Shown: in pieces, positions 50,201-60,404 of the stretch
How positions within the stretch are numbered: position 1 is the stretch's first letter
How the letters are laid out: each line of letters starts with the position of its first letter
Assembly (NCBI RefSeq): GCF_013282725.1
Contig: NZ_CP054043.1
Location: forward strand, 2,108,001-2,172,000
DNA: 64,000 bases
Reading direction: 5' to 3'
DNA from: Yersinia mollaretii ATCC 43969
Lineage (GTDB): Bacteria > Pseudomonadota > Gammaproteobacteria > Enterobacterales > Enterobacteriaceae
Position numbers and translations under genes: made by a program
Notes under the pieces: generated by a model
Told to the model about the DNA's origin: nothing
The model's input: only the letters and a program-made list of their open reading frames with translations
Databases searched by the model: none

Positions 50201-51930
50201 TGAGTGAAAAACACCCAGGGCCACTGGTCGTGACCGGAAAACTCTCCGATGGCGAGCGCATGAAGTCGGAAAGCAATTTCCTGCGCGGAACCATTGCCCA
50301 AGACCTGAATGAGGGGCTGAGCGGGGGATTCAACGGCGATAACTTCCTGTTGATCCGTTTCCACGGCATGTATCAGCAAGATGACCGCGATATCCGTGCA
50401 GAACGTGCCGAGCAGAAGCTGGAACCCCGCCACGCCATGATGCTGCGCTGCCGCTTACCGGGCGGGATTATTACCCCGCAACAGTGGTTGGGCATTGATA
50501 AATTCGCGGCGGATAACACCTTATACGGCAGCATTCGTATCACTAACCGCCAAACTTTCCAGTTTCATGGCATTCTGAAGGGCAATGTGAAACCGGCTCA
50601 CCAGTTGCTTAATCAATTGGGGCTGGATGCGCTGGCGACGGCAAATGATGTCAACCGTAACGTGCTCTGTACCTCGAATCCGGTGGAGTCCGTACTGCAT
50701 CAAGAAGCTTACGAATGGGCGAAAAAGATCTCTGAGCACCTGCTGCCACGCACCCGCGCCTATGCCGAAATTTGGCTGGATGCGGAAAAAGTGGCCACCA
50801 CAGATGAAGAGCCGATTCTCGGTGCGACCTATTTACCGCGTAAATTTAAAACCACAGTGGTCATTCCGCCACAAAATGATGTCGATCTCCATGCCAATGA
50901 TCTCAACTTTGTTGCGGTGGCGGAAAAAGGCAAATTAGTGGGCTTTAATGTGCTGGTCGGGGGCGGGCTATCCATTGCTCATGGTGATAAGAATACTTAT
51001 CCACGTAAAGCTAGTGAATTCGGTTATATCCCGCTGCAACACACATTGGCGGTTGCGGAAGCGGTTGTCACCACTCAACGTGATTGGGGTAACCGCACCG
51101 ATCGTAAGAATGCCAAAACCAAATACACACTCGAGCGCGTGGGTGTTGAGACCTTCAAAGCTGAAGTTGAAAAACGGGCTGGCGTGAGCTTCGGTGCCAT
51201 CAAGCCCTACCAGTTTACTGGCCGTGGTGATCGTATCGGCTGGGTGAAGGGCATTGATAAGAAGTGGCATCTGACCCTCTTTATTGAGAATGGGCGTCTG
51301 CTGGACTACCCCGGCCGCAGCTTGAAAACGGGCGTTGCCGAGATTGCTAAAATCCATCAGGGCGATTTCCGCCTGACCGCTAACCAGAACTTGATTGTGG
51401 CGGGTGTGCCGGAAAAAGATAAATCGCGCATTGAGGCATTAGCGCGCGAGCATGGCTTGATGGACGACAGTGTCAGCCCGCAACGTGAAAACTCTATGGC
51501 GTGCGTTTCCTTCCCCACCTGCCCACTGGCGATGGCGGAGGCGGAGCGTTTCTTGCCAGAATTTGTGACCCGCATCGAGGGGATTTTGCAGCAGCATGGT
51601 CTGCCCGATGAGCATATTGTGATGCGCGTGACAGGCTGCCCGAATGGTTGTGGTCGTGCTCTACTGGCTGAGATGGGGCTGGTGGGGAAAGCGGTGGGCC
51701 GTTATAACCTGCATCTGGGCGGTAACCGCGAAGGCACTCGTATCCCACGGATGTACCGCGAAAATATCACCGAAGATGAAATTTTGGCGATTACTGATCA
51801 GTTGGTGGGTCGCTGGGCCAAAGAGCGCCATCACGATGAGGGTTTCGGTGATTTTGTTATTCGTGCCGGAGTTATCGCGCCAGTGATTGATTCAGCCCGT
51901 GACTTTTACGAAGTGCAGGAGGCGGTGTGA
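50200..51930 (+). CDS. cysI: Sulfite reductase [NADPH] hemoprotein beta subunit
   Basis: CysI reduces sulfite to sulfide by six electrons at a coupled siroheme and [4Fe-4S] centre. The 576-residue protein has the four cluster and siroheme cysteines in [10 protein letters not shown] (about 433-439) and TGCPNGCGR (about 478-482). The active-site arginine and lysine region [11 protein letters not shown] is in the N-terminal half. It overlaps cysJ by one base and cysH by four. Siroheme is supplied by CysG (54894-56312). Confidence 0.97.
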   Translation: MSEKHPGPLVVTGKLSDGERMKSESNFLRGTIAQDLNEGLSGGFNGDNFLLIRFHGMYQQDDRDIRAERAEQKLEPRHAMMLRCRLPGGIITPQQWLGIDKFAADNTLYGSIRITNRQTFQFHGILKGNVKPAHQLLNQLGLDALATANDVNRNVLCTSNPVESVLHQEAYEWAKKISEHLLPRTRAYAEIWLDAEKVATTDEEPILGATYLPRKFKTTVVIPPQNDVDLHANDLNFVAVAEKGKLVGFNVLVGGGLSIAHGDKNTYPRKASEFGYIPLQHTLAVAEAVVTTQRDWGNRTDRKNAKTKYTLERVGVETFKAEVEKRAGVSFGAIKPYQFTGRGDRIGWVKGIDKKWHLTLFIENGRLLDYPGRSLKTGVAEIAKIHQGDFRLTANQNLIVAGVPEKDKSRIEALAREHGLMDDSVSPQRENSMACVSFPTCPLAMAEAERFLPEFVTRIEGILQQHGLPDEHIVMRVTGCPNGCGRALLAEMGLVGKAVGRYNLHLGGNREGTRIPRMYRENITEDEILAITDQLVGRWAKERHHDEGFGDFVIRAGVIAPVIDSARDFYEVQEAV

Positions 51931-52661
51931 GCCAAATAAATTTGAGTGAGCTTAATACGCTACCTAAAACCGAACAAACGGCGGCATTAGCCGAGATTAA
52001 CCGCGAACTTGAGTCCCTAACGGCACAAGATCGCGTGAGTTGGGCGTTGGACAATCTGCCCGGAGAGTTTGTGCTCTCCTCCAGTTTTGGTATTCAGGCG
52101 GCCGTTTGCTTGCATTTGGTGACCCGTCTGCGGCCCGATATTCCGGTTATTCTGACGGATACCGGTTATCTGTTCCCAGAAACCTATCAGTTTATTGATG
52201 CGTTGACCGAGAAACTGCAACTTAACTTGCAGGTGTTTCGCGCCCCGCAAAGTCCTGCTTGGCAAGAAGCGCGGTACGGCAAGTTGTGGGAGCAGGGTGT
52301 CGAGGGCATTGAGCGCTACAACGAGCTGAACAAAGTGGAACCGATGAATCGGGCGCTGGAGACCTTAGGCGCACAAACGTGGTTTGCCGGTCTACGCCGT
52401 GAGCAATCGGGCAGCCGCGCGCAATTACCGGTTTTGGCTGTTCAGCGCGGCGTATTTAAGTTGTTGCCGATCATTGACTGGGATAATCGCCAGATTTATC
52501 ACTATTTAACCCAAAATGGCTTGAGCTATCACCCGCTGTGGGAGCAGGGCTACTTATCTGTCGGTGATACCCATACCACCCGTAAATGGGAGCCAGGAAT
52601 GAGCGAGGAAGAGACCCGCTTCTTTGGCCTGAAACGCGAATGCGGCCTGCATGAAGGCTGA
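51927..52661 (+). CDS. cysH: Phosphoadenosine phosphosulfate reductase
   Basis: CysH reduces PAPS to sulfite with thioredoxin. The 244-residue protein begins at a GTG that overlaps the cysI stop. It has the PP-loop-like SSSFGIQAA and [11 protein letters not shown], and the catalytic cysteine in the C-terminal ECGLHEG. The absence of the extra CC...CxxC cysteines marks it as a PAPS-specific enzyme without an iron-sulfur cluster. A terminator follows the gene. Confidence 0.97.
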   Translation: MSQINLSELNTLPKTEQTAALAEINRELESLTAQDRVSWALDNLPGEFVLSSSFGIQAAVCLHLVTRLRPDIPVILTDTGYLFPETYQFIDALTEKLQLNLQVFRAPQSPAWQEARYGKLWEQGVEGIERYNELNKVEPMNRALETLGAQTWFAGLRREQSGSRAQLPVLAVQRGVFKLLPIIDWDNRQIYHYLTQNGLSYHPLWEQGYLSVGDTHTTRKWEPGMSEEETRFFGLKRECGLHEG

Positions 52662-52682
52662 GGTGACTGATTGTGATAAATG

Positions 52683-52707
52683 GGGCGCAGATAGCGCCCT
52701 TACTTTT
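52683..52707 (+). terminator. Rho-independent terminator of cysJIH
   Basis: GGGCGC (52683-52688) pairs perfectly with GCGCCC (52694-52699) around a five-base loop, followed by TTACTTTT. It lies between cysH and the convergent hicB. Confidence 0.75.
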
Positions 52708-52714
52708 GCCACCA

Positions 52715-53122
52715 TTAGCTGATAATTCGCTCTCGAGCCAACTCTGCCAGAAACTGGCTGCGGTTCTTATAGTCAGGGTGTGTCGCGATAAATTTATCAA
52801 TCGCGGTCAGCAGATTTTGCGACATGGTCAGATTGAATTTGACCGCCTTACTTTCATATTTGGCCGGATCAATCTCAACAAAGCCCAAAATTCCGCCATC
52901 TTCTTTTAAGCGCGGATCACCAATGTAGCGCTGCGGATCTTGGGCGGGTACCGGCAATGGAAAGCCCTCATCCATCAGCGCTTCAATATGAACAGCAAAG
53001 GCTTCCTCCGCGTTTTTGCTGATATCGGCAAAGGTATCGCCCGCAAAAAAACAGCCGTCAATATCGGGAAAGTAGCCGTCAAATCCAGCCTCGGTACTGA
53101 AGATAAAAATAGGGTAGATCAT
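52715..53122 (-). CDS. hicB: HicB-family antitoxin and autorepressor
   Basis: HicB neutralises the HicA toxin and represses the operon. The 135-residue protein has an N-terminal partial RNase H-like fold typical of HicB (FDGYFPDIDGCFFAGDTFADI). The C-terminal part, ESKAVKFNLTMSQNLLTAID, looks like a ribbon-helix-helix DNA-binding domain rather than the HTH of other HicBs. The start at 53122 is preceded by GGGAG. hicA lies just upstream, the toxin-first order of this family. A HicA3B3 pair has been described in Yersinia pestis; this may be its relative, which I cannot check. Confidence 0.9.
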   Translation of the reverse strand: MIYPIFIFSTEAGFDGYFPDIDGCFFAGDTFADISKNAEEAFAVHIEALMDEGFPLPVPAQDPQRYIGDPRLKEDGGILGFVEIDPAKYESKAVKFNLTMSQNLLTAIDKFIATHPDYKNRSQFLAELARERIIS

Positions 53123-53156
53123 GGTTAACTCCCTAAGCATTTTTGCTCTGGTTAAA

Positions 53157-53351
53157 TCAATTCATTCCGGCAGTCCGCATAGCTTGTCGTAGTATGCCTT
53201 TGGAAACATCCTTACGCGGGTGGGGCAGCGTAATAATTTTTTGAACCCCTGGTTTGCACATAGTGATATGGCTACCGCTATTGGTTTTTTTACCACCTCT
53301 GACTTGCCAGCCTATATTCTGTAATCGTTTTATTAAATCGCCACTCTCCAT
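53157..53351 (-). CDS. hicA: HicA-family mRNA interferase toxin
   Basis: HicA cleaves mRNA independently of the ribosome. The 64-residue protein has the double-stranded-RNA-binding-like fold with the catalytic His28 in GSHITM. It has the family order of a GW...GGKKTNSGSH strand region followed by ITLPHPRKDVSKGILRQ. The start at 53351 follows a perfect GGAGGT ribosome-binding site, which suggests strong translation. hicB follows after 34 bases. Confidence 0.92.
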   Translation of the reverse strand: MESGDLIKRLQNIGWQVRGGKKTNSGSHITMCKPGVQKIITLPHPRKDVSKGILRQAMRTAGMN

Positions 53352-53375
53352 GTGACCTCCTGGTGAGTTGCTAAT

Positions 53376-53430
53376 GGGTATTATACCCACCAGCGAAATT
53401 GAGTCAATTGATTATAGGTGTCATACCCAC
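53376..53430 (-). promoter_or_regulatory. hicAB promoter and two operators
   Basis: On the minus strand a sigma-70 promoter reads TTGACT (complement of 53402-53407) and TATAAT (complement of 53380-53385) with a 16-base spacer. The -10 lies within the palindrome GGGTATAATACCC (53376-53388). A second similar block, GGTGGGTATGACACC, lies about 40 bases upstream (53417-53431). Two operators, one over the -10, fit autorepression by HicB. Confidence 0.75.
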
Positions 53431-53452
53431 CGCGAGTTATACGCGAAAAACA

Positions 53453-53481
53453 GAAAAAAGGGCGGTCAAAATGATCGCCCT
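53453..53481 (-). terminator. Rho-independent terminator of iap
   Basis: On the minus strand AGGGCGATCA and TGACCGCCCT form a stem (53459-53481) with a three-base loop, followed by T6. It ends the iap transcript upstream of hicA. Confidence 0.85.
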
Positions 53482-53536
53482 GACATTGAATAGGGGGTAT
53501 TTTTGTTCGTTTTGCGTAGCGTTTCGCAGGCTGAAA

Positions 53537-54604
53537 CTACTTCTTAGCGGCCGCTAACGTTTCGATCAGGGGCAGTACTATTTTGACCGTGTCATGGGTG
53601 CGTTTAGTGATACGGCCCGGCAAAAACTTATCCAGATAGTTTAAGTTATCCAACTGGCTTTGATGGCGAGTGGTGCCTTGTGGGAAGTGGCTGCTGATGG
53701 CCCGTTGCTGGCAGCCATCTTTGTTACCTAACCTATTATTTTTGTTGCCTAAATTAGAGTTGCTGGCTTCGACGGATAACAGCGGCACTCCAGCAGTCGC
53801 AAACAGATTTTTATCGACTCGACAGGACGCGGTGACCTGATTTTTAACCGTCGCGGCGCTAATGCCATAACGCCGTGCCAGCTTCAGTGCCTGCTCTCTT
53901 GCGGCGATGGCTGAGGGTTGATTGCTGGCATTAAAGTAGAGGCTGTCGCCAGTGATCAGATTATCCAAATTGATCACCAACAAGGTGTTAGCTCTCTCTG
54001 TCTTACTCATCCGTTGCAGATAGTTCTCGGTGCCTTGCGCCCCAATTTCCTCGGCGCTGAGTGCGACAAAACGCAAATCATAGCGCAGCGGAATAGTTTT
54101 CAGGCGCTCCGCCAGCTCCAGCATCACCCCCACGCCCGCTGCATTATCATCAACCCCTTGCAGTGTCAGACCCCCTAGATTCTTATCTAAATCGATATCA
54201 CTTTTTGGGGTGTAGGTATCAAAGTGCGCCATGATGATGATCTGCTTTTGATCATCGGCTTTGCTGGCAGCCTCATCTGTCGAGGCATTGCGGGCCGCAA
54301 TCACGGAGGTGGCACTGACATTTCGCCAGCTCTGCTTGCCATTTTTGCTGGTATAGAGATAGCGGGTATTAAAACCGCGCATATTGCTCTGATAGCCCAT
54401 CTGTTGAAAGCGGTGATTGATGTACTCGGCAGCCAGTAATTCAGCCGGACTGCCCGCCATGCGGCCGGGGAAGTAGGTGCTAATATGGCGAGTTTGCTGT
54501 TCCGCAATGTTGCCAACGGCTTGAGTCGTGGCGGCCTGCAATGGCAGAGCGGCACTGAAATACAGGGTGAATAATGCCCACTTTAGGCGACGGCGAAAAA
54601 ACAT
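53537..54604 (-). CDS. iap: Alkaline phosphatase isozyme conversion aminopeptidase
   Basis: Iap is a periplasmic M28-family zinc aminopeptidase that in E. coli trims N-terminal Arg from alkaline phosphatase. The 355-residue precursor has a signal peptide (about 1-25, LFTLYFSAALPLQA). The metal-binding motifs are MAHFDTYTP, GVDDNAAGVGVML and ALSAEEIGAQG. In E. coli iap lies between the CRISPR-cas locus and cysD; here it lies between hicAB and cysG. It is divergent from cysG and ends with its own terminator. Confidence 0.93.
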   Translation of the reverse strand: MFFRRRLKWALFTLYFSAALPLQAATTQAVGNIAEQQTRHISTYFPGRMAGSPAELLAAEYINHRFQQMGYQSNMRGFNTRYLYTSKNGKQSWRNVSATSVIAARNASTDEAASKADDQKQIIIMAHFDTYTPKSDIDLDKNLGGLTLQGVDDNAAGVGVMLELAERLKTIPLRYDLRFVALSAEEIGAQGTENYLQRMSKTERANTLLVINLDNLITGDSLYFNASNQPSAIAAREQALKLARRYGISAATVKNQVTASCRVDKNLFATAGVPLLSVEASNSNLGNKNNRLGNKDGCQQRAISSHFPQGTTRHQSQLDNLNYLDKFLPGRITKRTHDTVKIVLPLIETLAAAKK

Positions 54605-54893
54605 ACCGAAATATCCTTGTTATAGTCTGGGCCATGCCTATTGGCATGGGTCACGCGGCACTGAGCGGTGCTTAGTATGAAACTCTCCGCACAAATTAAC
54701 AATTTGTATGATTCTTAAATTGCAGAAAGATAAACCAGAAAAACGGCCCATAGAAAACGGGCTAACATAGCTGCAAGCCATATTATTAAGCCTATATATC
54801 ATTATGGAACTTGTAATTACTTTTCGTCATTTCATAAGGTCATGGCCCCCCCCTATAGTCACCCTACGCTTTATCATGTAATCGAAGGCCGTT
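54605..54893. promoter_or_regulatory. Divergent iap / cysG intergenic region
   Basis: This 289-bp spacer should contain the promoters for iap and for the cysGDNC operon, including CysB-responsive sequences. A polycytosine stretch occurs near 54846-54852. I see no definite operator. Confidence 0.45.
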
Positions 54894-56312
54894 GTGGACT
54901 ATCTACCTCTATTTGCCGACTTAAAACAGCGCCCGGTACTGGTCGTTGGCGGCGGTGAAGTTGCTGCGCGAAAAATTGAATTGCTACACCGCGCGGGCGC
55001 TCAAGTGCGGGTAGTGGCTCAGACGCTCTCATCTGAACTCGAACAACAGCATCAGGATGGTCGTATTCACTGGCAGGCACTGGTTTTCTCGCCTGAGCAG
55101 TTGGATGAGGTATTTCTGGTGATTGCGGCGACCAATGATAGCGCGCTGAATGCCGCTGTTTTCGCCGCCGCTGATCAACGACATCTCTTGGCAAATGTGG
55201 TGGATGATCAACCGCTCTGCTCATTTATCTTCCCGTCAATTGTCGATCGCTCCCCCTTGGTGGTGGCTATCTCCTCTGCCGGACAAGCCCCGGTGCTGGC
55301 GCGGATACTGCGCGAGAAACTGGAGGCGCTATTACCGGCCAGTCTGGGTGAGATGGCCGCTGTCGCTGGGCGCTGGCGTGGTCGCGTCAAGCAGCAAATT
55401 GCTTCAATGGGCGCACGTCGCCGCTTTTGGGAAAATGCCTTCAGTGGTCGTTTTGCCAGCTTGATCAGCCGTGGACAGTTAGCGCAAGCAGAAGAGGAAT
55501 TACAGCAGTCGTTAGAGGGCAAGGGCAGTCCGCTCGGTGAGGTCGCCTTGGTGGGCGCTGGTCCCGGTGATCCCGGTTTGCTGACCCTACGTGGCCTACA
55601 GGTTATTCAGCAGGCTGATGTGGTGCTGTATGACCATTTAGTCAGCCCCGAAGTGTTGGATTTAGTTCGCCGCGATGCTGAGCGTATTTGTGTCGGCAAG
55701 CGGGCGGGGGCGCACTCGGTGGCGCAGGAAGAGACCAATCAATTGCTGGTGACGCTCGCGCAGCAAGGAAAGCGGGTGGTGCGGCTAAAAGGGGGCGATC
55801 CCTTTATCTTTGGCCGAGGTGGCGAAGAGTTACAAGTGGTGGCACGCGCGGGCATTGCGTTTCAGGTGGTGCCGGGGGTGACGGCGGCTGCGGGGGCGAC
55901 CGCCTATGCCGGTATTCCTCTGACTCATCGTGACCATGCGCAGAGCGTGACCTTTATTACCGGCCATTGTCGCGGTGATGGCGATGAGTTGGATTGGCAA
56001 GCACTGGCCCGTAGCCGCCAGACCTTGGCTATCTACATGGGCACGGTGAAAGCGGCGGAGATCAGCCAACAGCTGATCACTCATGGCCGCACGGGCACCA
56101 CGCCCGTGGCGGTGATCAGTCGGGGGACGCGTGCGGACCAGCAGGTTCGGACTGGCACCTTGGCACAGCTAGAAGCATTAGCGCATCAGGCTCCTACGCC
56201 AGCACTGCTGGTGATCGGTGAAGTGGTGGATCTCCATCACCAAATCGCCTGGTTTGGGCAACAACGACAGACTGAACAGGCCATCAGCCCGTCAGTTGTG
56301 AATTTGGCATAA
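54894..56312 (+). CDS. cysG: Siroheme synthase (uroporphyrinogen methyltransferase/dehydrogenase/ferrochelatase)
   Basis: CysG makes siroheme from uroporphyrinogen III. The 472-residue protein starts with a GTG ([11 protein letters not shown]). The N-terminal dehydrogenase/ferrochelatase domain has the NAD-binding [11 protein letters not shown] (near 17-27) and the [12 protein letters not shown] segment with a phospho-serine position. The C-terminal SUMT domain begins about residue 215 with [17 protein letters not shown]. It precedes cysD by ten bases. In E. coli cysG is elsewhere (with nirB), so this is a second-arrangement or cysG paralog in the sulfate operon. Confidence 0.95.
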   Translation: MDYLPLFADLKQRPVLVVGGGEVAARKIELLHRAGAQVRVVAQTLSSELEQQHQDGRIHWQALVFSPEQLDEVFLVIAATNDSALNAAVFAAADQRHLLANVVDDQPLCSFIFPSIVDRSPLVVAISSAGQAPVLARILREKLEALLPASLGEMAAVAGRWRGRVKQQIASMGARRRFWENAFSGRFASLISRGQLAQAEEELQQSLEGKGSPLGEVALVGAGPGDPGLLTLRGLQVIQQADVVLYDHLVSPEVLDLVRRDAERICVGKRAGAHSVAQEETNQLLVTLAQQGKRVVRLKGGDPFIFGRGGEELQVVARAGIAFQVVPGVTAAAGATAYAGIPLTHRDHAQSVTFITGHCRGDGDELDWQALARSRQTLAIYMGTVKAAEISQQLITHGRTGTTPVAVISRGTRADQQVRTGTLAQLEALAHQAPTPALLVIGEVVDLHHQIAWFGQQRQTEQAISPSVVNLA

Positions 56313-56322
56313 AGGATCTGTT

Positions 56323-57231
56323 ATGGACGAAAAACGACTCACTCATTTGCGGCAATTGGAGGCGGAGAGCATCCATATCATCCGTGAAGTGGCCGCCGAA
56401 TTCGGTAACCCGGTGATGCTCTACTCCATCGGCAAGGACTCCTCTGTGATGCTGCATCTGGCGCGCAAGGCATTCTTCCCCGGCAATTTGCCCTTCCCGC
56501 TATTGCATGTGGATACCGGCTGGAAATTCCGCGAAATGTACGAATTCCGCGACCGCACGGCCAAGGCTTTTGGTTGCGAACTATTGGTTCATCGCAATCC
56601 CGAAGGCGTGGCAATGGGGATTAATCCGTTTGTCCATGGCAGTGCCAAACATACCGACATCATGAAAACCGAGGGCCTCAAGCAAGCGCTGAACAAATAT
56701 GGTTTTGATGCCGCTTTCGGTGGCGCACGGCGTGATGAAGAGAAGTCACGAGCCAAAGAGCGAATTTACTCTTTCCGTGACCGCTTCCACCGCTGGGACC
56801 CGAAAAATCAGCGCCCTGAACTGTGGCACAACTACAACGGCCAGATTAACAAAGGCGAAAGTATCCGCGTCTTCCCGCTCTCCAACTGGACTGAGCTGGA
56901 TATCTGGCAATATATCTTCTTGGAAAAAATCGACATTGTGCCGCTCTATCTGGCGAAACCGCGCCCGGTAGTGGAACGCGATGGGATGCTGCTGATGGTG
57001 GATGACGATCGCATCGATTTACAGCCGGGTGAGGTCATTACTCAGAAAATGGTGCGTTTTCGCACGCTGGGCTGCTGGCCACTCACTGGAGCGGTGGAGT
57101 CGGAAGCCGAAACTTTGCCCGCCATCATCGAAGAGATGCTCATCTCGACCACCAGTGAACGTCAGGGTCGAATGATCGACCGCGATCAATCCGGCTCCAT
57201 GGAGCTTAAAAAGCGTCAGGGATATTTCTGA
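56323..57231 (+). CDS. cysD: Sulfate adenylyltransferase subunit 2
   Basis: CysD is the catalytic subunit that makes adenosine 5'-phosphosulfate from sulfate and ATP. The 302-residue protein has the PP-loop [13 protein letters not shown] (near 37-49) and the conserved [21 protein letters not shown]. It is a N-type ATP pyrophosphatase. cysN follows after ten bases and codes the GTPase partner. Product goes to CysC and CysH. Confidence 0.97.
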   Translation: MDEKRLTHLRQLEAESIHIIREVAAEFGNPVMLYSIGKDSSVMLHLARKAFFPGNLPFPLLHVDTGWKFREMYEFRDRTAKAFGCELLVHRNPEGVAMGINPFVHGSAKHTDIMKTEGLKQALNKYGFDAAFGGARRDEEKSRAKERIYSFRDRFHRWDPKNQRPELWHNYNGQINKGESIRVFPLSNWTELDIWQYIFLEKIDIVPLYLAKPRPVVERDGMLLMVDDDRIDLQPGEVITQKMVRFRTLGCWPLTGAVESEAETLPAIIEEMLISTTSERQGRMIDRDQSGSMELKKRQGYF

Positions 57232-57241
57232 GGAGCGCCCG

Positions 57242-58741
57242 ATGAACACCCAATTACAAAATCAGCCTGTTGCAGTCGATCAATCAACATCAGAAAACCG
57301 GTCGATGATTCTACAAAGCAGCTCCATCGCCGAACAAATTGCCAACGAAGGCGGGGTCGAGGCTTACCTTCATGCGCAGCAGCATAAAACCATGTTGCGC
57401 TTTTTGACCTGCGGCAGTGTCGATGATGGCAAAAGCACCCTGATTGGGCGGTTACTGCACGATACCCGCCAAATATACGAAGATCAGCTCACTACGCTGC
57501 ACACTGACAGCAAGCGCATTGGCACACAGGGCGAAAAACTGGATCTGGCGCTACTGGTGGATGGGTTACAGGCCGAGCGCGAGCAGGGCATCACCATTGA
57601 TGTAGCTTATCGTTACTTCTCGACTGAGAAGCGCAAATTTATCATTGCCGACACGCCGGGGCATGAGCAGTACACCCGCAATATGGCGACCGGGGCGTCG
57701 ACCTGTGATCTGGCAATTTTATTGATCGATGCCCGCAAAGGGGTGCTGGATCAAACCCGTCGCCACAGCTTTATTGCGACCTTACTGGGTATTCGCCATT
57801 TAGTGGTGGCGGTGAACAAGATGGATCTGGTGGATTATCAGGAGAGTGTCTTCGAGCAATTCAAAGAGGATTACCTGAGTTTTGCCGAGCAATTACCCAC
57901 GGATCTGGTGATTAAGTTTGTCCCGCTCTCCGCGTTGGATGGCGACAATGTGGCCTCACCGAGCGAGAGAATGAATTGGTACTCCGGCCCGACGTTGCTT
58001 GAAGTGCTGGAGAGTGTTGATGTGGTGAGCACCAGCCGTCAACAGCCGCTGCGCTTCCCGGTGCAGTATGTTAGCCGCCCCAATCTGGATTTCCGTGGCT
58101 ATGCTGGCACCTTGTCTGCGGGCATAGTGCGGGTAGGGCAAAAAGTGAAAGTGCTGCCCTCCGGCGTGGAGTCAACGGTGGCTCGCATCGTTACTTTTGA
58201 TGGCGATTTGACCCAAGCCGTCCCCGGCGAAGCTATCACGCTGGTGCTGGCTGATGAAGTGGATATTAGCCGGGGTGACTTGCTGGTGGATGCCAGTGAA
58301 ACCCTAAAAGCCGCACAGAATGCACTGGTGGATATTGTGTGGATGGCGGAACAGCCGCTGGTGGTTGGGCAGAGTTATGACATCAAAGTAGCGGGTAAAA
58401 AGACCCGTGCACGGGTTGAAAATATCCAATATCAGGTCGAGATCAACTCACTGACGCAGCGGGTGGTGGAGAGTTTGCCGCTCAATGGTATCGGCTTGGT
58501 TGAACTGGCGTTCGATGAGCCGCTGGTGCTGGACAGCTATCAGCGCAATCGCGATACCGGCGGCATGATCTTTATTGATCGGCTGAGTAATGTCACGGTC
58601 GGCGCGGGCTTGATTCGAGAAACACTGGAGTCGGTTTATCAGGAGAGCACGGTCTTTAGTGCGTTTGAGCTGGAGCTGAATGCGCTGGTTCGTCGCCACT
58701 TCCCACATTGGGGTGCGCGTGATCTGTTAGGGGGAAAATAG
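57242..58741 (+). CDS. cysN: Sulfate adenylyltransferase subunit 1 (GTPase)
   Basis: CysN couples GTP hydrolysis to APS synthesis. The 499-residue protein is an EF-Tu-like GTPase with GSVDDGKST (P-loop, near 58-66), [17 protein letters not shown], and the switch region [14 protein letters not shown]. It is about 24 residues longer than E. coli CysN at the N-terminus ([19 protein letters not shown]). An in-frame ATG at 57305 ([11 protein letters not shown]) would give a length like E. coli. The cysC GTG is two bases after its stop. Confidence 0.96.
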   Translation: MNTQLQNQPVAVDQSTSENRSMILQSSSIAEQIANEGGVEAYLHAQQHKTMLRFLTCGSVDDGKSTLIGRLLHDTRQIYEDQLTTLHTDSKRIGTQGEKLDLALLVDGLQAEREQGITIDVAYRYFSTEKRKFIIADTPGHEQYTRNMATGASTCDLAILLIDARKGVLDQTRRHSFIATLLGIRHLVVAVNKMDLVDYQESVFEQFKEDYLSFAEQLPTDLVIKFVPLSALDGDNVASPSERMNWYSGPTLLEVLESVDVVSTSRQQPLRFPVQYVSRPNLDFRGYAGTLSAGIVRVGQKVKVLPSGVESTVARIVTFDGDLTQAVPGEAITLVLADEVDISRGDLLVDASETLKAAQNALVDIVWMAEQPLVVGQSYDIKVAGKKTRARVENIQYQVEINSLTQRVVESLPLNGIGLVELAFDEPLVLDSYQRNRDTGGMIFIDRLSNVTVGAGLIRETLESVYQESTVFSAFELELNALVRRHFPHWGARDLLGGK

Positions 58742-58742
58742 C

Positions 58743-59363
58743 GTGCTAACAGATCAGGTGACGCCAGCCGATGACAATATCGTCTGGCACCCTCATGCGG
58801 TGACGCGGCAGGATCGTGAGCAGCAGCATGGGCATCAGGGCGTGGTGCTCTGGTTTACCGGTTTGTCCGGCTCAGGAAAATCCACAGTGGCGGGGGCGCT
58901 GGAGCAGGCGCTGTTCGCCCGTGGAGTTAGCACTTACTTGCTGGATGGCGACAATGTGCGCCACGGTTTGTGTCGTGACTTGGGGTTTTCTGATGAGGAT
59001 CGGCGCGAAAATATCCGTCGGGTCGGCGAGGTCGCCAAACTGATGGTGGACGCGGGTCTGGTGGTGCTGACAGCATTTATTTCGCCTCATCGTGCAGAGC
59101 GGAAAATGGTGCGAGATATGCTGGCGACAGGCCAGTTTATCGAGGTGTTTGTGGATACGCCGTTGGCGATTTGCGAGGCGCGCGACCCTAAAGGTTTATA
59201 CAAAAAAGCCCGTGCGGGTGAGCTGAAAAACTTCACTGGCATTGACTCTATTTACGAATCACCTGAGCATGCAGATATTCATTTGCAGGGTGAACAATTA
59301 GTAACAAATTTGATTGAACAATTGTTAGACGTACTGCGTGGTAGCGCTATTATCAAATCCTAA
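58743..59363 (+). CDS. cysC: Adenylylsulfate kinase
   Basis: CysC phosphorylates APS to PAPS. The 206-residue protein begins with GTG ([11 protein letters not shown]). It has the P-loop GLSGSGKST (near 39-47), the [16 protein letters not shown] substrate segment, and [13 protein letters not shown] and [13 protein letters not shown] as the lid region. It is the last enzyme gene of cysGDNC. The next gene, ygbE, follows in the same direction. Confidence 0.97.
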   Translation: MLTDQVTPADDNIVWHPHAVTRQDREQQHGHQGVVLWFTGLSGSGKSTVAGALEQALFARGVSTYLLDGDNVRHGLCRDLGFSDEDRRENIRRVGEVAKLMVDAGLVVLTAFISPHRAERKMVRDMLATGQFIEVFVDTPLAICEARDPKGLYKKARAGELKNFTGIDSIYESPEHADIHLQGEQLVTNLIEQLLDVLRGSAIIKS

Positions 59364-59504
59364 ATGTATCTGCCTTCGCCATGGCTGCGACAGGGTTGCG
59401 AACACGCAAGCTGCCTACCTGTCACGCCAATGGCATTGGACATAATTACCCCTCCGGCAAAACGTCCTCAGAACGTGCTGGTAAATTGTACCTACAGGAT
59501 TTTT

Positions 59505-59822
59505 ATGCAGAATGTCACCCAAATGATGATCGACGAACAACGGGATCGGGATGAACCCTCATACTCCTTTCTCGGTGGCGTCACGGGCTTTGTGTTTTAT
59601 TGGCTGGCGTTTGCGATCCCCTTCTTTATTTATGGCCCCAATACCGTCTTCTTTCTGCTGTACACTTGGCCGTTCTTCTTGGCGCTGATGCCAGTTTCAG
59701 TGCTGATTGGTATTGCGCTCAGTGTGCTAACGCGGGGTAATCTGCTGTTTACTATCGGTGGTACGGGGATTGCGGTGCTGTGCCTATTCTGGATGCTGTT
59801 CTCATTTCTCACTGGCTGGTGA
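59505..59822 (+). CDS. ygbE: Inner membrane protein YgbE (DUF3561)
   Basis: This 105-residue membrane protein from the ATG at 59505 has a polar N-terminus and three hydrophobic segments (near 26-43, 50-70 and 83-102). IYGPNTVFFLLYTWPFFLALMP matches the core of E. coli YgbE. Function is unknown. In E. coli ygbE also lies next to cysC. An earlier start at 59364 is unlikely because the ribosome-binding site (acAGGA) is at 59505. Confidence 0.85.
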   Translation: MQNVTQMMIDEQRDRDEPSYSFLGGVTGFVFYWLAFAIPFFIYGPNTVFFLLYTWPFFLALMPVSVLIGIALSVLTRGNLLFTIGGTGIAVLCLFWMLFSFLTGW

Positions 59823-59833
59823 AGGTTGAGTCA

Positions 59834-59868
59834 GCGGGCTGTTGAGGTATCATTCGCTAACAGCCCGC
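59834..59868. terminator. Hairpin after ygbE
   Basis: The perfect 10-bp repeat GCGGGCTGTT (59834-59843) and AACAGCCCGC (59859-59868) separates convergent genes. No T run follows, so Rho-independent termination is only possible. Confidence 0.45.
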
Positions 59869-59948
59869 AGTCTCCCGCCATTGACCATCGTCTCCCTTCT
59901 TATGTTGCTATCCGCTTAATGAATGGCTGTCAGAGATTTTGCCGTTGC

Positions 59949-60404
59949 TCATATATTTTGCTGTTGCTCATAGTAACTAATGCGTTCCACTTTTTCGGTT
60001 GAGCCGCCCCCATCGAAATCACAATCAAGCCACGTATCGACCAAGGTTTTGGCTAACTCAATACCAATCACCCGCGCGCCCAAACAGATGATCTGTGCAT
60101 TATTACTTTTTCTGGCTCGTTGAGCGGAGAAGGGGTCATGGCACTGTGCGGCACGAATGCCCAGCACTTTATTGGCAGTGATGCTCATGCCAATACCGGT
60201 TCCACAGATCAGAATTCCGCGTTCATGCTTGCCGTCCTTAATAGCCTGAGCCACCTGAATGGCGATATCGGGGTATAGGGTGGATTCGCGCTGTTGGTCA
60301 CAACTGTAATCAACCACAGTCATGCCTCTATTTTGCAGAAAGGCAAGAATCTGATTTTTCATATCAATGGCCGCATCATCACAGCCGATGGCAATAGACA
60401 GCAT
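59949..60404 (-). CDS. RpiB/LacAB-family sugar-phosphate isomerase
   Basis: This 151-residue cytoplasmic isomerase begins MLSIAIGCDDAAIDMK. It has the RpiB core: GCDDAA, DYS, ERGILICGTGIGMSI with the catalytic Cys67, and RAAQCHDPFSAQRARKSNNAQ. Such enzymes isomerise ribose-5-phosphate, galactose-6-phosphate or, in polyol clusters, erythrulose-4-phosphate (DerI). The divergent polyol dehydrogenase and transporter suggest the last kind, by inference. No kinase is in the window. The control region to 60851 is shared with the plus-strand operon. Confidence 0.85.
   Translation of the reverse strand: MLSIAIGCDDAAIDMKNQILAFLQNRGMTVVDYSCDQQRESTLYPDIAIQVAQAIKDGKHERGILICGTGIGMSITANKVLGIRAAQCHDPFSAQRARKSNNAQIICLGARVIGIELAKTLVDTWLDCDFDGGGSTEKVERISYYEQQQNI

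Noticed and set aside
52700..53540. CRISPR array next to iap
   Set aside because: E. coli has one here, but I find no regularly spaced repeats or cas genes; the short repeats are hicAB operators.
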